Below are positions 7,436 to 16,557 of a stretch of DNA of 21,719 nt, piece by piece (positions within the stretch are counted from its first letter, which is position 1; every line of letters begins with the position of its first letter). Source of the stretch: Coriobacteriia bacterium (GTDB lineage: Bacteria; Actinomycetota; Coriobacteriia; Anaerosomatales; JAENZW01). The translations under genes were made by a program, and so were the position numbers. Below the pieces are notes generated by a model. The model was not told the origin of the DNA. It was given only the letters and a program-made list of their open reading frames with translations, and did not search any database. Where the stretch lies: NCBI GenBank assembly GCA_029858605.1, contig JAOUET010000010.1, positions 1 through 21,719 on the forward strand, in the 5' to 3' direction.

Positions 7436-8310
7436 GCGGCACCCCCCGGACGCATGAGGTAGTCGAGAACCAGAGACACGCGCTCCCGAAGGCCACCTCG
7501 AGCCACCACGTCGTCGACAAGGCCGTGATCGAGAAGGAACTCTGCCGACTGGAAGTCTTTCGGGAGCTTCTGGCGCGTCGCCTGCTCGACGAGCCTGGGA
7601 CCCGCGAAGCCCACCAATGCTCCGGGCTCGGCGAAGATGATGTCGGCCAAGGTGGCAAACGACGCCGTGACTCCACCGGTCGTCGGATTGGTCAGCACCG
7701 CTATGTAGGGCAGGCCTTCCGCTCGATAACGCTTCGCTGCAGCGGCGGTCTTGGCCATCTGCATGAGCGAGAGCATGCCTTCCTGCATGCGCGCACCGCC
7801 TGAGGCGATCGCGAAGACAATCCCTCGGCGCTCTGAGACGGCGATCTCGAATGCCCGCGTTATCTTCTCGCCAACAGCCGAACCCATCGATGCGCCAACG
7901 AAGCTGAAGTCCATGACGGCCACTATGACAGGGTGCCCACCGATCGTCGCACGCCCCGTCACGACGGCCTCCTCCAGCCCGGATTTCTCCTTCGCCGAAG
8001 AGACACTCTGCACGTAGGACTTCGCAGCGACGAACTCAAGCGGGTCCGACGATGTAATACCTGCGCCGAATTCCTCGAGGGAGCCCTCGTCCACAAGCTG
8101 TGCGATCCGCTCGTGAGCCGGCACAGGAAAGTGATGCCCACAGTAGGGACACACCCTCATGCTGGCGGCAAGCTCTCCCTCGTAGATGATGCGCTTGCAG
8201 GAGTCGCACGTTGTCCAAACGCCTTCAGGAACGTCGGCCTTCGGGCCGGCACCGTTCACCGGCGTGTAGCGCTTGTCCTCGCGCGCCCTGAACCAGTCAG
8301 TGATTGACAT
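7432..8310 (-). CDS. accD: Acetyl-CoA carboxylase carboxyltransferase, beta subunit
   Basis: Beta half of the malonyl-CoA-forming carboxyltransferase. A four-cysteine zinc ribbon lies near the N terminus (C35, C38, C54, C57; CDSC and CPYC). The carboxyltransferase core follows, with VMDFSFVGASMGSAVGEKI, FAIASGGARMQEGMLSLMQM, LTNPTTGGVTASFA and EPGALVGFAGPRLV. Length is 292 residues, normal for AccD. The ATG at 8310 has GGAGGGG about eight bases upstream. It is the first gene of accD-accA and possibly the phosphofructokinase gene. A strong hairpin separates it from the aldolase gene upstream. Confidence 0.97.
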   Translation of the reverse strand: MSITDWFRAREDKRYTPVNGAGPKADVPEGVWTTCDSCKRIIYEGELAASMRVCPYCGHHFPVPAHERIAQLVDEGSLEEFGAGITSSDPLEFVAAKSYVQSVSSAKEKSGLEEAVVTGRATIGGHPVIVAVMDFSFVGASMGSAVGEKITRAFEIAVSERRGIVFAIASGGARMQEGMLSLMQMAKTAAAAKRYRAEGLPYIAVLTNPTTGGVTASFATLADIIFAEPGALVGFAGPRLVEQATRQKLPKDFQSAEFLLDHGLVDDVVARGGLRERVSLVLDYLMRPGGAA

Positions 8311-8373
8311 CCTCTACCCCTCCGCCGTGGCATGCCTCATTCACGACGGATACGACTCCTCCCCGTGCGTCAC

Positions 8374-8400
8374 GGCACCGCCCGACTTCCGGGCGGTGCC
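8374..8400 (-). terminator. Strong hairpin after the aldolase gene
   Basis: An 11-base perfect stem (GGCACCGCCCG and CGGGCGGTGCC) with a 5-base loop lies 36 bases after the aldolase stop. There is no T tract on either side. It may be a terminator, or an RNA end-protecting structure between the aldolase and accD units. Confidence 0.5.
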
Positions 8401-8435
8401 GAAGATGATACGCCGTATGTTCCCTGCGTGCGATT

Positions 8436-9416
8436 TCAGACCGTGAAGTCCTCTGCGCCCTCGAACACCTTGAGAGCACGATCGGCGTCGTAGTCCCCGA
8501 GCGTGATCGCCGAGATCGCCTTCGTCAGCCTAACGGCCTCGTCGAGCGGACGCTGATGGATGTTGCGGCCGGTGGCATTGCCTACGGCGCCACCCACATG
8601 GATCTGCTGCCAGAGCTGCGAAAGGAAGGTCCCCGCGTCCACGGTCGAACCGCCTGCGCAGACGAGACCCGTCCCCTTGAATCCAGCGACTCCGGGGGTA
8701 CCGCCGATCTCCAGGCAACCTGCCGCCATGGACGCCTCCGTCAGCAGTTCTGCCGAAGACTTCTCGTCCGTACCCTTCGGAGGGTTGACCTTCACGAAGT
8801 CGGCGCCGAGGCAGTGGCCGATGCCGGCTGCACCCGCGATGAGGTGAGGATCCTTCTCGTTCTCGACCGCCTTGCCGCGCGGGTACATCCACAGCACCAC
8901 GACCAGCCCGGCTGCGTGAGCGTCTGCAATGAGCTGGCCCGCCTCGGTCATCATCGACGACTCGTACTCTGAGGCCGCATATACCGTGTAGCCGATCGCC
9001 ACCACGTTCACGCCGTTGTCGCGCATGTCGAGGACAGCCGTGATGTCGTAGAGCTGCGGGCTGTAGGGGTCGTCCTGCTTCGTCTTCACGAGATGCGTCT
9101 TCGAGTTCATCTTGACGAGGTAGTTGATGTCCGGATAGTCCGCCGCATACCGCGCAATCAGACCGCGCTGCCCGGCAAGTACGCCACACACACCCTGCGA
9201 ACCGATGCGGAACAGGTGCTCTGGGTTCGCGTCGTCGGCTGCGATGCCCTCGCCGAAGAAGTCGTCGTTCATGTGCTCGATCTTCTGGTCGCAGGCAAAG
9301 AGCATCAGCCGGCCCGAACCGCGGGTGGCGGCCATGTAGCTGTCGATGTAGGTCTCGCGAGACTCTGCGGGCACGTCTGCGGGAACGCGAACTTGGTCGC
9401 GCGTGATGTTCGGCAT
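8436..9416 (-). CDS. Class I (Schiff-base) fructose-bisphosphate aldolase, FbaB/DhnA type
   Basis: Probably cleaves fructose 1,6-bisphosphate to dihydroxyacetone phosphate and glyceraldehyde 3-phosphate, and can run in reverse. The frame encodes a TIM-barrel aldolase of the archaeal-type class I family. LMLFACDQKIEHMNDDF (38-53) is the conserved early strand. DFVKVNPP (206-213) carries Lys209, the likely Schiff-base lysine, and LVCAGGST plus HVGGAVGNATGRNIHQR form the phosphate-binding end. Length is 326 residues. The ATG at 9416 has GAGGAGGAG a few bases upstream. Together with the PPi-type phosphofructokinase it fits a reversible glycolytic route. Related family members make 2-amino-3,7-dideoxyheptulosonate or act on other sugar phosphates, so the substrate is inferred. 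Confidence 0.75.
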   Translation of the reverse strand: MPNITRDQVRVPADVPAESRETYIDSYMAATRGSGRLMLFACDQKIEHMNDDFFGEGIAADDANPEHLFRIGSQGVCGVLAGQRGLIARYAADYPDINYLVKMNSKTHLVKTKQDDPYSPQLYDITAVLDMRDNGVNVVAIGYTVYAASEYESSMMTEAGQLIADAHAAGLVVVLWMYPRGKAVENEKDPHLIAGAAGIGHCLGADFVKVNPPKGTDEKSSAELLTEASMAAGCLEIGGTPGVAGFKGTGLVCAGGSTVDAGTFLSQLWQQIHVGGAVGNATGRNIHQRPLDEAVRLTKAISAITLGDYDADRALKVFEGAEDFTV

Positions 9417-9538
9417 GGGACTCCTCCTCGTTCACCTCGATGAGCGGTTCCGACATGTGTGCCGACGCCCCTGCGAAAGACCCCCTTGTCGGCACGACGG
9501 GTCCGACACGTTAGGTTAGGCCAACACGGGTTCTTTTT

Positions 9539-10021
9539 CTACCCGAGCCGCACGTCGTCCACGGCAAGCGGGCGACGCATGACACGATGCGGGGTGCCCG
9601 TGCGGGGCGAGAGGAACTCCTCACCTTCCGCAGCGAAGCCGAGCTTCTCGTAGAAACCTATCGCATGCGTGCGTGCATGGAGGCTGATCTCGGTGCGCCC
9701 TTTGCGGACGGCCAGGCTCGCGAGTTCTCGCATGAGTGCGCTCGCCATGCCGAGCCCGCGACGGTCCTCTCCGACGCATACCTGATAGACCTGGCTGTCG
9801 CCCCCTTCGAGATGGATGCGAGCGTAGCCCACGACCCGTTCGTCTTCGAAGGCCGCGATGTGCACGTAGCGCCGGCCATCGGAATCCTCTATCAGAGACC
9901 TGGGCAGACCGAGGTGGGCGTAGAGCATCTCGTAGCGCAGCTCGGCGGCCTGGGCGTACTCCGGCGTACCCGGTTCGATGTAGCGCAACTCCCACTCAGC
10001 GCCGGACTCTGCAGCCGACAC
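9539..10021 (-). CDS. GNAT-family N-acetyltransferase
   Basis: Transfers an acetyl group from acetyl-CoA to an unknown amine. Motif A is clear: VYQVCVGEDRRGLGMASALM (78-97), whose RRGLGMA loop binds the CoA pyrophosphate. FYEKLGF near the C terminus is the usual motif B segment. At 160 residues it is a single-domain enzyme resembling ElaA-like acetyltransferases. The GTG at 10021 starts four bases after the nadE stop, with CGGGGGT upstream, so it is translated from the nadE message. Substrate cannot be told from sequence; the adjacency to nadE does not by itself show a role in NAD metabolism. Confidence 0.85.
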   Translation of the reverse strand: MSAAESGAEWELRYIEPGTPEYAQAAELRYEMLYAHLGLPRSLIEDSDGRRYVHIAAFEDERVVGYARIHLEGGDSQVYQVCVGEDRRGLGMASALMRELASLAVRKGRTEISLHARTHAIGFYEKLGFAAEGEEFLSPRTGTPHRVMRRPLAVDDVRLG

Positions 10022-10025
10022 GCGT

Positions 10026-11633
10026 CTACCCCCGAAAGCGGTTGGTCACCGGCATGCGCCGATCCTTGCCGAAGGCCTTCGGCGTGATCTTGATTCCCAG
10101 CGGCCCCTGGCGACGCTTGTACTCGGCCGCGTCCACCATTCCCGCGACGCGTTCCACGACATCCCTGTCGAACCCGAGGGCCTCGATCTCTCCGATCGAG
10201 CGGTCGCCTTCTACGTAGTGGCCCAGGATCCCGTCTAGCACGTCGTAGGGAGGCAGCGTGTCCTGGTCTGTCTGGTCGGGGCGCAACTCCGCGCTCGGGG
10301 CCTTGGTCAAGATGGACTCCGGAATCACCTGCCCGCCGGGCTGCGCGTTGCGCCAGCGCGCGAGTTCGTAGACGCGCGTCTTGAACACATCCTTGATGGG
10401 CGCGAAACCTCCCACCATGTCGCCGTACAGCGTCGAGTAGCCGACGGAGAGCTCGCTCTTGTTGCCGGTTGCCAGCACAAGCCAGCCGAACTTGTTCGAG
10501 AGAGCCATCAGCAGAGTGCCACGCACTCTGGCCTGCAGGTTCTCCTCGGTGACATCAGCCTCGGCACCATCGAACGTGGGTGCCAGCGTGTCCAGGAGCG
10601 ACTGGAACGGTCCTTCCACGGGAAGCTCGATCGTCTCTATCCCGAGGCTTGTGGCCAGCGCTTTGGAATCGTCCACACTGCCCGCCGAAGAGTACCTGCT
10701 CGGCATGAGCGCGCCATGTACGTGTTCGGGACCCAGGGCATCAGTTGCGACGGTTGCCACGAGCGCGGAGTCGATGCCCCCCGACAGGCCAAGCGCGACA
10801 TCGGAGAAGCCGTTCTTGCGCACGTAGTCCCCAAGGCCGACCACGAGGGCCCGGTAGACCTCTTCGTCGGGCCCGGGTACACGGGTAATCTGCTCGGCAG
10901 CGCCCGGCTTGCCCTCCGGCGCGAAGTCGACGAGAAGTAGGTCCTCCTCGAACGCGGCTGCGCGTGCCACTACGTCTCCGGTTGGCGAGACCACTAGCGA
11001 GCGACCGTCGAAGACGAGTTCGTCTTGCCCGCCGACGAGGTTGCAGTACGCAAGCCAAACACCGTTGTCTCGCGCGCGCGAACGCAGCAGCTCTTCCCGC
11101 TCCTCTCCCTTTCCTGCGTGGAATGGCGACGCGGAGACGTTGAAGATCACGCTGGCTCCCTCTCCGGCGACCTGTTCGACGATCTCCGCGGCCCAGATGT
11201 CTTCGCACACCGTCGCGGCGAACATCGTGCCGCCGAGTTCTATCAGACCCGGGTCTTCGCCGGGCAGGAAATAGCGCCGCTCGTCGAAGACGCCGTAGTT
11301 CGGCAGACGTCGCTTGTGGTAGATGCGAAGCACTCGGTTGTTGCCGCACATGGCGACTGCGTTGTAGAGGTTCTTGCCTATCCGGTCCACGAATCCGACG
11401 AGCGCTACGCTCCCGCAGGCGGCCGCAACCTGCTCCAGCGCCTCGAGATTCGCATCGACGAAATGGGGCTTCGCGAGCAAGTCTTCGGGAGGATAGCCCG
11501 TGATCGTCAGTTCCGGCAGGAGCGTGAAGTCAGCCGTCGCCGCACTCGCCTCCTGGAGAGCGCCGAGTATCTTGGCGACGTTTCCCTGGATGTCGCCGAC
11601 GGTCGTGTCGATCTGGGCGAGCGCGACTCGCAT
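10026..11633 (-). CDS. nadE: Glutamine-dependent NAD+ synthetase
   Basis: Last step of NAD synthesis: deamido-NAD+ plus ATP and glutamine gives NAD+. Two domains are visible. The N-terminal nitrilase-type glutaminase (about 1-260) has the catalytic triad Glu41 (LLPELTITGYPPEDLL), Lys107 (YHKRRLPNYGVFDE) and Cys143 (TVCEDIW). The C-terminal synthetase (about 265-535) has the ATP pyrophosphatase loop LSGGIDSALVA (283-293) and LATGNKSELSVGYSTLYGD. Length is 535 residues, normal for the two-domain form. The frame is open to 11681, but the ATG at 11633 is preceded by AGAGGTGG and begins the conserved MRVALAQID. It heads a minus-strand run with the GNAT gene and is divergent from hsp20. Confidence 0.96.
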   Translation of the reverse strand: MRVALAQIDTTVGDIQGNVAKILGALQEASAATADFTLLPELTITGYPPEDLLAKPHFVDANLEALEQVAAACGSVALVGFVDRIGKNLYNAVAMCGNNRVLRIYHKRRLPNYGVFDERRYFLPGEDPGLIELGGTMFAATVCEDIWAAEIVEQVAGEGASVIFNVSASPFHAGKGEEREELLRSRARDNGVWLAYCNLVGGQDELVFDGRSLVVSPTGDVVARAAAFEEDLLLVDFAPEGKPGAAEQITRVPGPDEEVYRALVVGLGDYVRKNGFSDVALGLSGGIDSALVATVATDALGPEHVHGALMPSRYSSAGSVDDSKALATSLGIETIELPVEGPFQSLLDTLAPTFDGAEADVTEENLQARVRGTLLMALSNKFGWLVLATGNKSELSVGYSTLYGDMVGGFAPIKDVFKTRVYELARWRNAQPGGQVIPESILTKAPSAELRPDQTDQDTLPPYDVLDGILGHYVEGDRSIGEIEALGFDRDVVERVAGMVDAAEYKRRQGPLGIKITPKAFGKDRRMPVTNRFRG

Positions 11634-11692
11634 CGTGCCACCTCTCGGTATGCAGACGTCATCGGGAAGCATAGCACTCAACGGCTTGAGGC

Positions 11693-11710
11693 GATACCCC
11701 GGTGGGTATC
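11693..11710. promoter_or_regulatory. Inverted repeat between nadE and hsp20, possible operator
   Basis: GATACCC and GGGTATC form a perfect 7-base inverted repeat with a 4-base spacer, 60 bases upstream of nadE and 143 bases upstream of hsp20. A further GGGTAT occurs at 11778-11783, in the proposed hsp20 promoter. No regulator is assigned. Confidence 0.4.
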
Positions 11711-11758
11711 CTAAATGTGAGCGTGGGATGTAGTTTGCACCTGGAATGTACTGACACC

Positions 11759-11787
11759 TTCACCTGCGCAAATGCTGGGTATATAGA
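11759..11787 (+). promoter_or_regulatory. Possible promoter of hsp20
   Basis: TTCACC (11759-11764) and TATAGA (11782-11787) are separated by 17 bases, each with four matches to the housekeeping consensus. The transcript would start near 11794. A GACGGCC/GGCCGTC hairpin (11805-11826) would then lie in the leader before the ribosome binding site. Confidence 0.4.
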
Positions 11788-11853
11788 CACTTGGGACAAG
11801 AGACGACGGCCCGGCAATCGGCCGTCAAGAAAGCAGCAAGGAGGTGAAACTCG

Positions 11854-12345
11854 ATGGCATCGATCGTCAGATGGAATCCGTTCCACGATCTAGTGAGTCT
11901 TCAGCGCGATGTGGACCGTCTCTTCACGGACGTCGGCTTCATCCGGTCACCGCTGGTGGCAGAGAGGCTACCCATGCGTAGCGCGCCCACGATGGACGTG
12001 TTCACGCGTGGAGAGGATCTCGTGCTCAAAGCCGAGCTTCCAGGCATCCGTGCCGAGGACGTAGACATCTCGGTCACCGATGACGTCCTCACGCTCAAGG
12101 CAGATCGCCATGAGGAGAAGGAGGTCAAGGAGGACGACTACCTGTTCAGGGAGACGTCCTGGGGCACCCTGGAGCGCAGCATGCGGCTGCCCTCTGCCGC
12201 CGAGGTCGACAAGATCCATGCGGTCTACGAAGACGGCATCCTCGAGATCACCGTCCCGAAGGGCGCACCCGAGATCGGGCGCACCCGCAAGATCGCGATC
12301 GAGGCGCACGGCGCTGCGAGGGAGGTTCCCTCGGAGCATCACTAG
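11854..12345 (+). CDS. Hsp20-family small heat-shock protein
   Basis: ATP-independent cytoplasmic chaperone that holds unfolding proteins. It is 163 residues long. The alpha-crystallin domain spans about 46-150 (PTMDVFTRGEDLVLKAELPG at 45-64) and contains DGILEITVPK (127-136), the conserved end of the domain. The C-terminal KIAIE (146-150) supplies the I-x-I motif that drives oligomer assembly. AAGGAGGTG lies six bases upstream of the ATG, a very strong ribosome binding site. It stands alone, divergent from nadE and convergent with trpA. Upstream inverted repeats suggest regulation, but no full HAIR or CIRCE heat-shock operator is present. Confidence 0.95.
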   Translation: MASIVRWNPFHDLVSLQRDVDRLFTDVGFIRSPLVAERLPMRSAPTMDVFTRGEDLVLKAELPGIRAEDVDISVTDDVLTLKADRHEEKEVKEDDYLFRETSWGTLERSMRLPSAAEVDKIHAVYEDGILEITVPKGAPEIGRTRKIAIEAHGAAREVPSEHH

Positions 12346-12371
12346 CAACAACGGAGTCCCTAGCGAGCGGG

Positions 12372-12403
12372 AGGCCCGGGCGGCGGTCGGCTTCGGGCCT
12401 TTC
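12372..12403 (+). terminator. Probable terminator of hsp20
   Basis: AGGCCCG (12372-12378) pairs with CGGGCCT (12394-12400) across a 15-base loop and is followed by TTTC. It lies in the 78-base gap between the convergent hsp20 and trpA stops and could slow polymerase from either side. Confidence 0.4.
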
Positions 12404-12423
12404 ACTTGCACCGGTTGCCTGTC

Positions 12424-13261
12424 TCAGCCGGTCGAGTGGACTGCATCCGCTAGCGCGCGAACGAAAATCGCCATCTCCTCGAGGTCGTGCTGGCGCTTCA
12501 CGATCGCGCTGCCGACTATGACGCCGTCCGCGATCCCGGCTATCGCCTCGGCCTGCTTGGGGGTGCTCACACCGAACCCGACGGCGACGGGCAACGTGGT
12601 GAAGGCGCGGACTCTCCCGACGAGCGCTTCGATCTCGTCCGACAGTTCCGAGCGCTCCCCTGTCACACCCGTCGTGGACACGGCGTAGACGAAGCCGGAC
12701 GACATTTCACCTGCCTTGGAGAGCCTCTCGGGCGTGGAGGTCGGGGCCACCAGGAATACCGTGTCCAGGTGGCGGGGACGAGCCACGCACAGCCACTCCT
12801 CGGCAACATCCGGCGGCATGTCCGGTATGATCACTCCGCCCACTCCCCCAGCACGCATGCGCTCTGCGATCACTTCGGGTCCCAGGCGCAGAATCGGGTT
12901 CAGGTATGTCATCAGCGCGACTGGAGGTGGCTCGTCGAGCCCGGGGTCCGCCACGAACTGCGCAGCCAATTCGATTGCCTCGGTCAGGCCAAACCCGTCG
13001 TTCGCGCGCATGGACTCGTTTGCAGCCCTAACGATCACCGGCCCGTCGGCGAGTGCGTCGCTGTAGGGCACTCCCACCTCGATCAGATCGGCTCCGGCTG
13101 CGGCGACCTCCCGCAGCGCTTCCAGCGAGCGCCCTCGATCCGGGTATCCGGCCATCAGATACACGACGAGAGCCGGATGCCCGTGCGCAAAGGCTCGCGA
13201 CAGACCGGGTGTGTCCGATCGAGAAGGCCCTCGTCTCGCAGCAGAGCGATCGTCATCGGCG

Positions 13262-13269
<8 letters not shown>
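12424..13269 (-). CDS. trpA: Tryptophan synthase alpha chain
   Basis: Splits indole-3-glycerol phosphate into indole and glyceraldehyde 3-phosphate and passes indole to TrpB. The TIM barrel shows catalytic Glu64 (DLIEVGVPYSD) and Asp71 (DALADGP), equivalent to E. coli Glu49 and Asp60. Other conserved segments are MTYLNPI, IIPDMPP, VYAVSTTGVTG, VGFGVSTPKQA and VIVGSAIV. The frame is open to 13362, inside trpB, but the GTG at 13269 has GGGAGG nine bases upstream and overlaps the trpB stop by 8 bases. This gives 281 residues with a slightly longer, polar N terminus (about 20 residues). It is the last gene of the operon and overlaps trpB1, consistent with the alpha-beta complex. Confidence 0.95.
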
Positions 13270-14481
<1,212 letters not shown>

Positions 14482-14485
<4 letters not shown>

Positions 14486-15120
14486 CTCGACCCCTCGCCA
14501 TCTGCAGCTCGAACCGCTGCGACGAAAGCGGCCATCCTGTGCGCGTCTTTGTGACCCGGCCGTTCCTCCACGCCGGACGAGACGTCCACGGCGAAGGGGT
14601 GCACCATGCTAATGGCCACCCCCACGTTCACCGGGTCCAAACCCCCTGCGAGCACGGTTGGAGCCCATTCCGGGAGTTCGGCGATTGTTCGCCAAGAAAA
14701 CGTCTTGCCAGTTCCACCGTGCCTTTGCGGGTCGAGCTTGTCGAGAAGCACCGCGGACGCCTGCCCCCGGAAGGGCTCCAGCGCTTCTATATCAAACTCC
14801 GTGCCGACCCGAACGGTCTTTATGACCGGTGCAGGAGCTTTCCCACACTGAGCAGGGGTTTCGCTTCCATGGAACTGAACCGCAGAGAGTCCGGCGCCGC
14901 GCACCGCAGCCTCGACGAACTCGCTGGGCGCATCCACGAACACGCCGACCCTAGCCACGAACGGCGGCACCTGGGCAAGTATGTCTGCGGCCTCGTCGAT
15001 CCCGACCTGCCGAGGCGACTCGGCGAAAACGACACCCACGGCGTCCGCGCCTGCCCCGACTGCCGCCATCGCGTCTCGGCGACTGGTGAGCCCGCATATC
15101 TTGATGCGAGTGCGTGGCAT
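14482..15120 (-). CDS. trpF: Phosphoribosylanthranilate isomerase
   Basis: Amadori rearrangement of phosphoribosylanthranilate, the third step of the pathway. A TIM barrel of 212 residues begins with MPRTRIKICGLTSRRDA. Cys9 (KICGL) and Asp127 (LLDKLD) match the catalytic Cys and Asp of the family, and QFHGSE, GGTGKTFSW, LAGGLDPVNV and VDVSSGVE are the usual landmarks. The ATG at 15120 has AAAGGGA about six bases upstream; an in-frame TTG at 15138 is less likely. It is a stand-alone gene rather than a fusion to trpC, and it overlaps trpB1 by four bases. A hairpin at 15139-15171 lies just before it. Confidence 0.95.
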
Positions 15121-15138
15121 TAAGTCCCTTTCGAGCAA

Positions 15139-15171
15139 AGGGTCCGCCCGACGGGCAGACGGGCGGACCCT
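15139..15171 (-). terminator. Strong hairpin inside the operon, between trpB2 and trpF
   Basis: A 12-base perfect stem (15139-15150 with 15160-15171) encloses a 9-base loop, 12 bases after the trpB2 stop. On the minus strand only TTT and then GCTCG follow it, so it is at best a partial terminator. It may lower trpF-trpB1-trpA expression or protect the trpB2 message end. Confidence 0.5.
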
Positions 15172-15183
15172 CTTGCAGCGTCC

Positions 15184-16527
15184 CTAGTCCTCCTCGACGT
15201 GCGTGCCGGACGCGAAATCGTAGTCGATCAGCGTTCCGGCGTTGTACGCCTCGTATGCGGACAGGTCGAAGTGACCGTGACCGGAAAGGTTGAAGAGCAC
15301 CGTCTTGTCCTCGCCCGCGTCCTTGGCTGCGAGAGCCTCGTCGATCGCAACGCGGATCGCGTGCGAAGACTCCGGTGCGGGCAGGATGCCTTCGGCGCGT
15401 GCGAACTGAACGGCCGCCTCAAAGCACGCCACCTGGTGCACGGCAACGGCCTCGATCTCGTCGTTGTGCACGAGGTTGCACAGCGTCGGGGCGTCGGCGT
15501 GGTAGCGCAAGCCACCTGCGTGGATGCCCGCCGGGACGAAGTCGTGACCGAGCGTGTACATCAGCATCTGCGGCGTCATCTTGGCCTCGTCGCCCCAGTC
15601 GTAACGGTAGTCGCCGGCGGTAAGCGTCGGGCATGCTTTCGGCTCGACTGCGACCAGTCTTGCGTTCGAGAGGCCCTGCTTGCGGCGGTAGTAGTACGGA
15701 TACGAGATTCCAGCGAAGTTGGAGCCGCCTCCAACGCAGCCGATGACGACGTCCGGCTCGGCTTCGGCCATCTCCATCTGCAGGATAGCCTCCTGGCCGA
15801 CAATCGTCTGGTGCAAGCACACGTGGTTCAGAACCGACCCGAGCGAGTAGTGCATGTCTTCGTTGGTTGCCGCGACTTCGACCGCTTCGGAGATCGCTAT
15901 GCCGAGCGAGCCGGTTGAGTCGGGATCCCTCTCGAGCACGTGACGACCTGCGTTCGTGAGGTTCGACGGCGAAGCGTGAACCGTCGCGCCATACGTCTCC
16001 ATGAGAATGCGACGGTACGGCTTCTGGTTGAAGCTGACCTTGACCATGAATACTTCGATTTCGATGCCGAAGAGAGCACCGGCGATCGCAAGCGCCGAGC
16101 CCCACTGACCGGCGCCGGTCTCGGTCGAGATCTTGTTGATGCCTTCCTGTTTGTTGAAGTACGCCTGGGCGATCGCGGTGTTCGGTTTGTGCGAACCCGC
16201 CGGGCTGACGCCTTCGTACTTGTAGAAGATCTTCACGCCCTCCGGAAGACCCAGGTTCTTCTCGAGCTGGCGGGCGCGCTGCAGGGGCGAAGGACGATAG
16301 GTCTTGTACACGTCGATGATGGCTCCGGGGATGTCGATGTATCGATCCGTCGACACCTCCTGCTTGATCAACTCCATCGGGAACAGGGGCGCGAGCGCCT
16401 CAGGACCGATCGGATTGCCGTCGGGTCCCAGAGGCGGATCGAGCGGCGTGGGCAGGTCCGGCAGCACGTTGTACCAGGCTGTCGGCATGTCCCTCTCATC
16501 GAGCACGAACCGTGTCCTTTCTGGCAT
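15184..16527 (-). CDS. trpB2: TrpB2-type tryptophan synthase beta-like protein
   Basis: PLP-dependent enzyme that makes tryptophan from indole and serine, of the TrpB2 branch. It is 447 residues, longer than TrpB1 because of an N-terminal extension (DMPTAWYNVLPDLPTPLDPP, 13-32). The PLP lysine is Lys114 in PAGSHKPNTA, which differs from HTGAHKIN of TrpB1 and marks the TrpB2 branch. STETGAGQWGSALA (Glu136) and CVGGGSNFAG are the remaining active-site landmarks. Family work indicates TrpB2 enzymes often do not form the usual complex with TrpA and may salvage indole; that role is inferred here. The ATG at 16527 has AGGAGGAGG six bases upstream. It does not overlap its neighbours: 30 bases separate it from trpC and 63 from trpF. 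Confidence 0.94.
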   Translation of the reverse strand: MPERTRFVLDERDMPTAWYNVLPDLPTPLDPPLGPDGNPIGPEALAPLFPMELIKQEVSTDRYIDIPGAIIDVYKTYRPSPLQRARQLEKNLGLPEGVKIFYKYEGVSPAGSHKPNTAIAQAYFNKQEGINKISTETGAGQWGSALAIAGALFGIEIEVFMVKVSFNQKPYRRILMETYGATVHASPSNLTNAGRHVLERDPDSTGSLGIAISEAVEVAATNEDMHYSLGSVLNHVCLHQTIVGQEAILQMEMAEAEPDVVIGCVGGGSNFAGISYPYYYRRKQGLSNARLVAVEPKACPTLTAGDYRYDWGDEAKMTPQMLMYTLGHDFVPAGIHAGGLRYHADAPTLCNLVHNDEIEAVAVHQVACFEAAVQFARAEGILPAPESSHAIRVAIDEALAAKDAGEDKTVLFNLSGHGHFDLSAYEAYNAGTLIDYDFASGTHVEED

Positions 16528-16557
16528 GTGAACCTCCTCCTAACTGTTGGTCTGTCT

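Noticed and set aside
9527..9545. Hairpin with T tract at the end of the GNAT gene
   Set aside because: The stem is only five bases and the T run is in its loop on the plus strand, where no gene ends; not a convincing terminator.
11677..11690. HspR HAIR operator
   Set aside because: CTCAA-N4-TTGAG has the half-sites in the opposite order and a shorter spacer than CTTGAGT-N7-ACTCAAG.
11671..11696. CIRCE (HrcA) operator upstream of hsp20
   Set aside because: ATAGCACTC matches one half-site at eight of nine bases, but the second half keeps only GAG, so the palindrome is missing.
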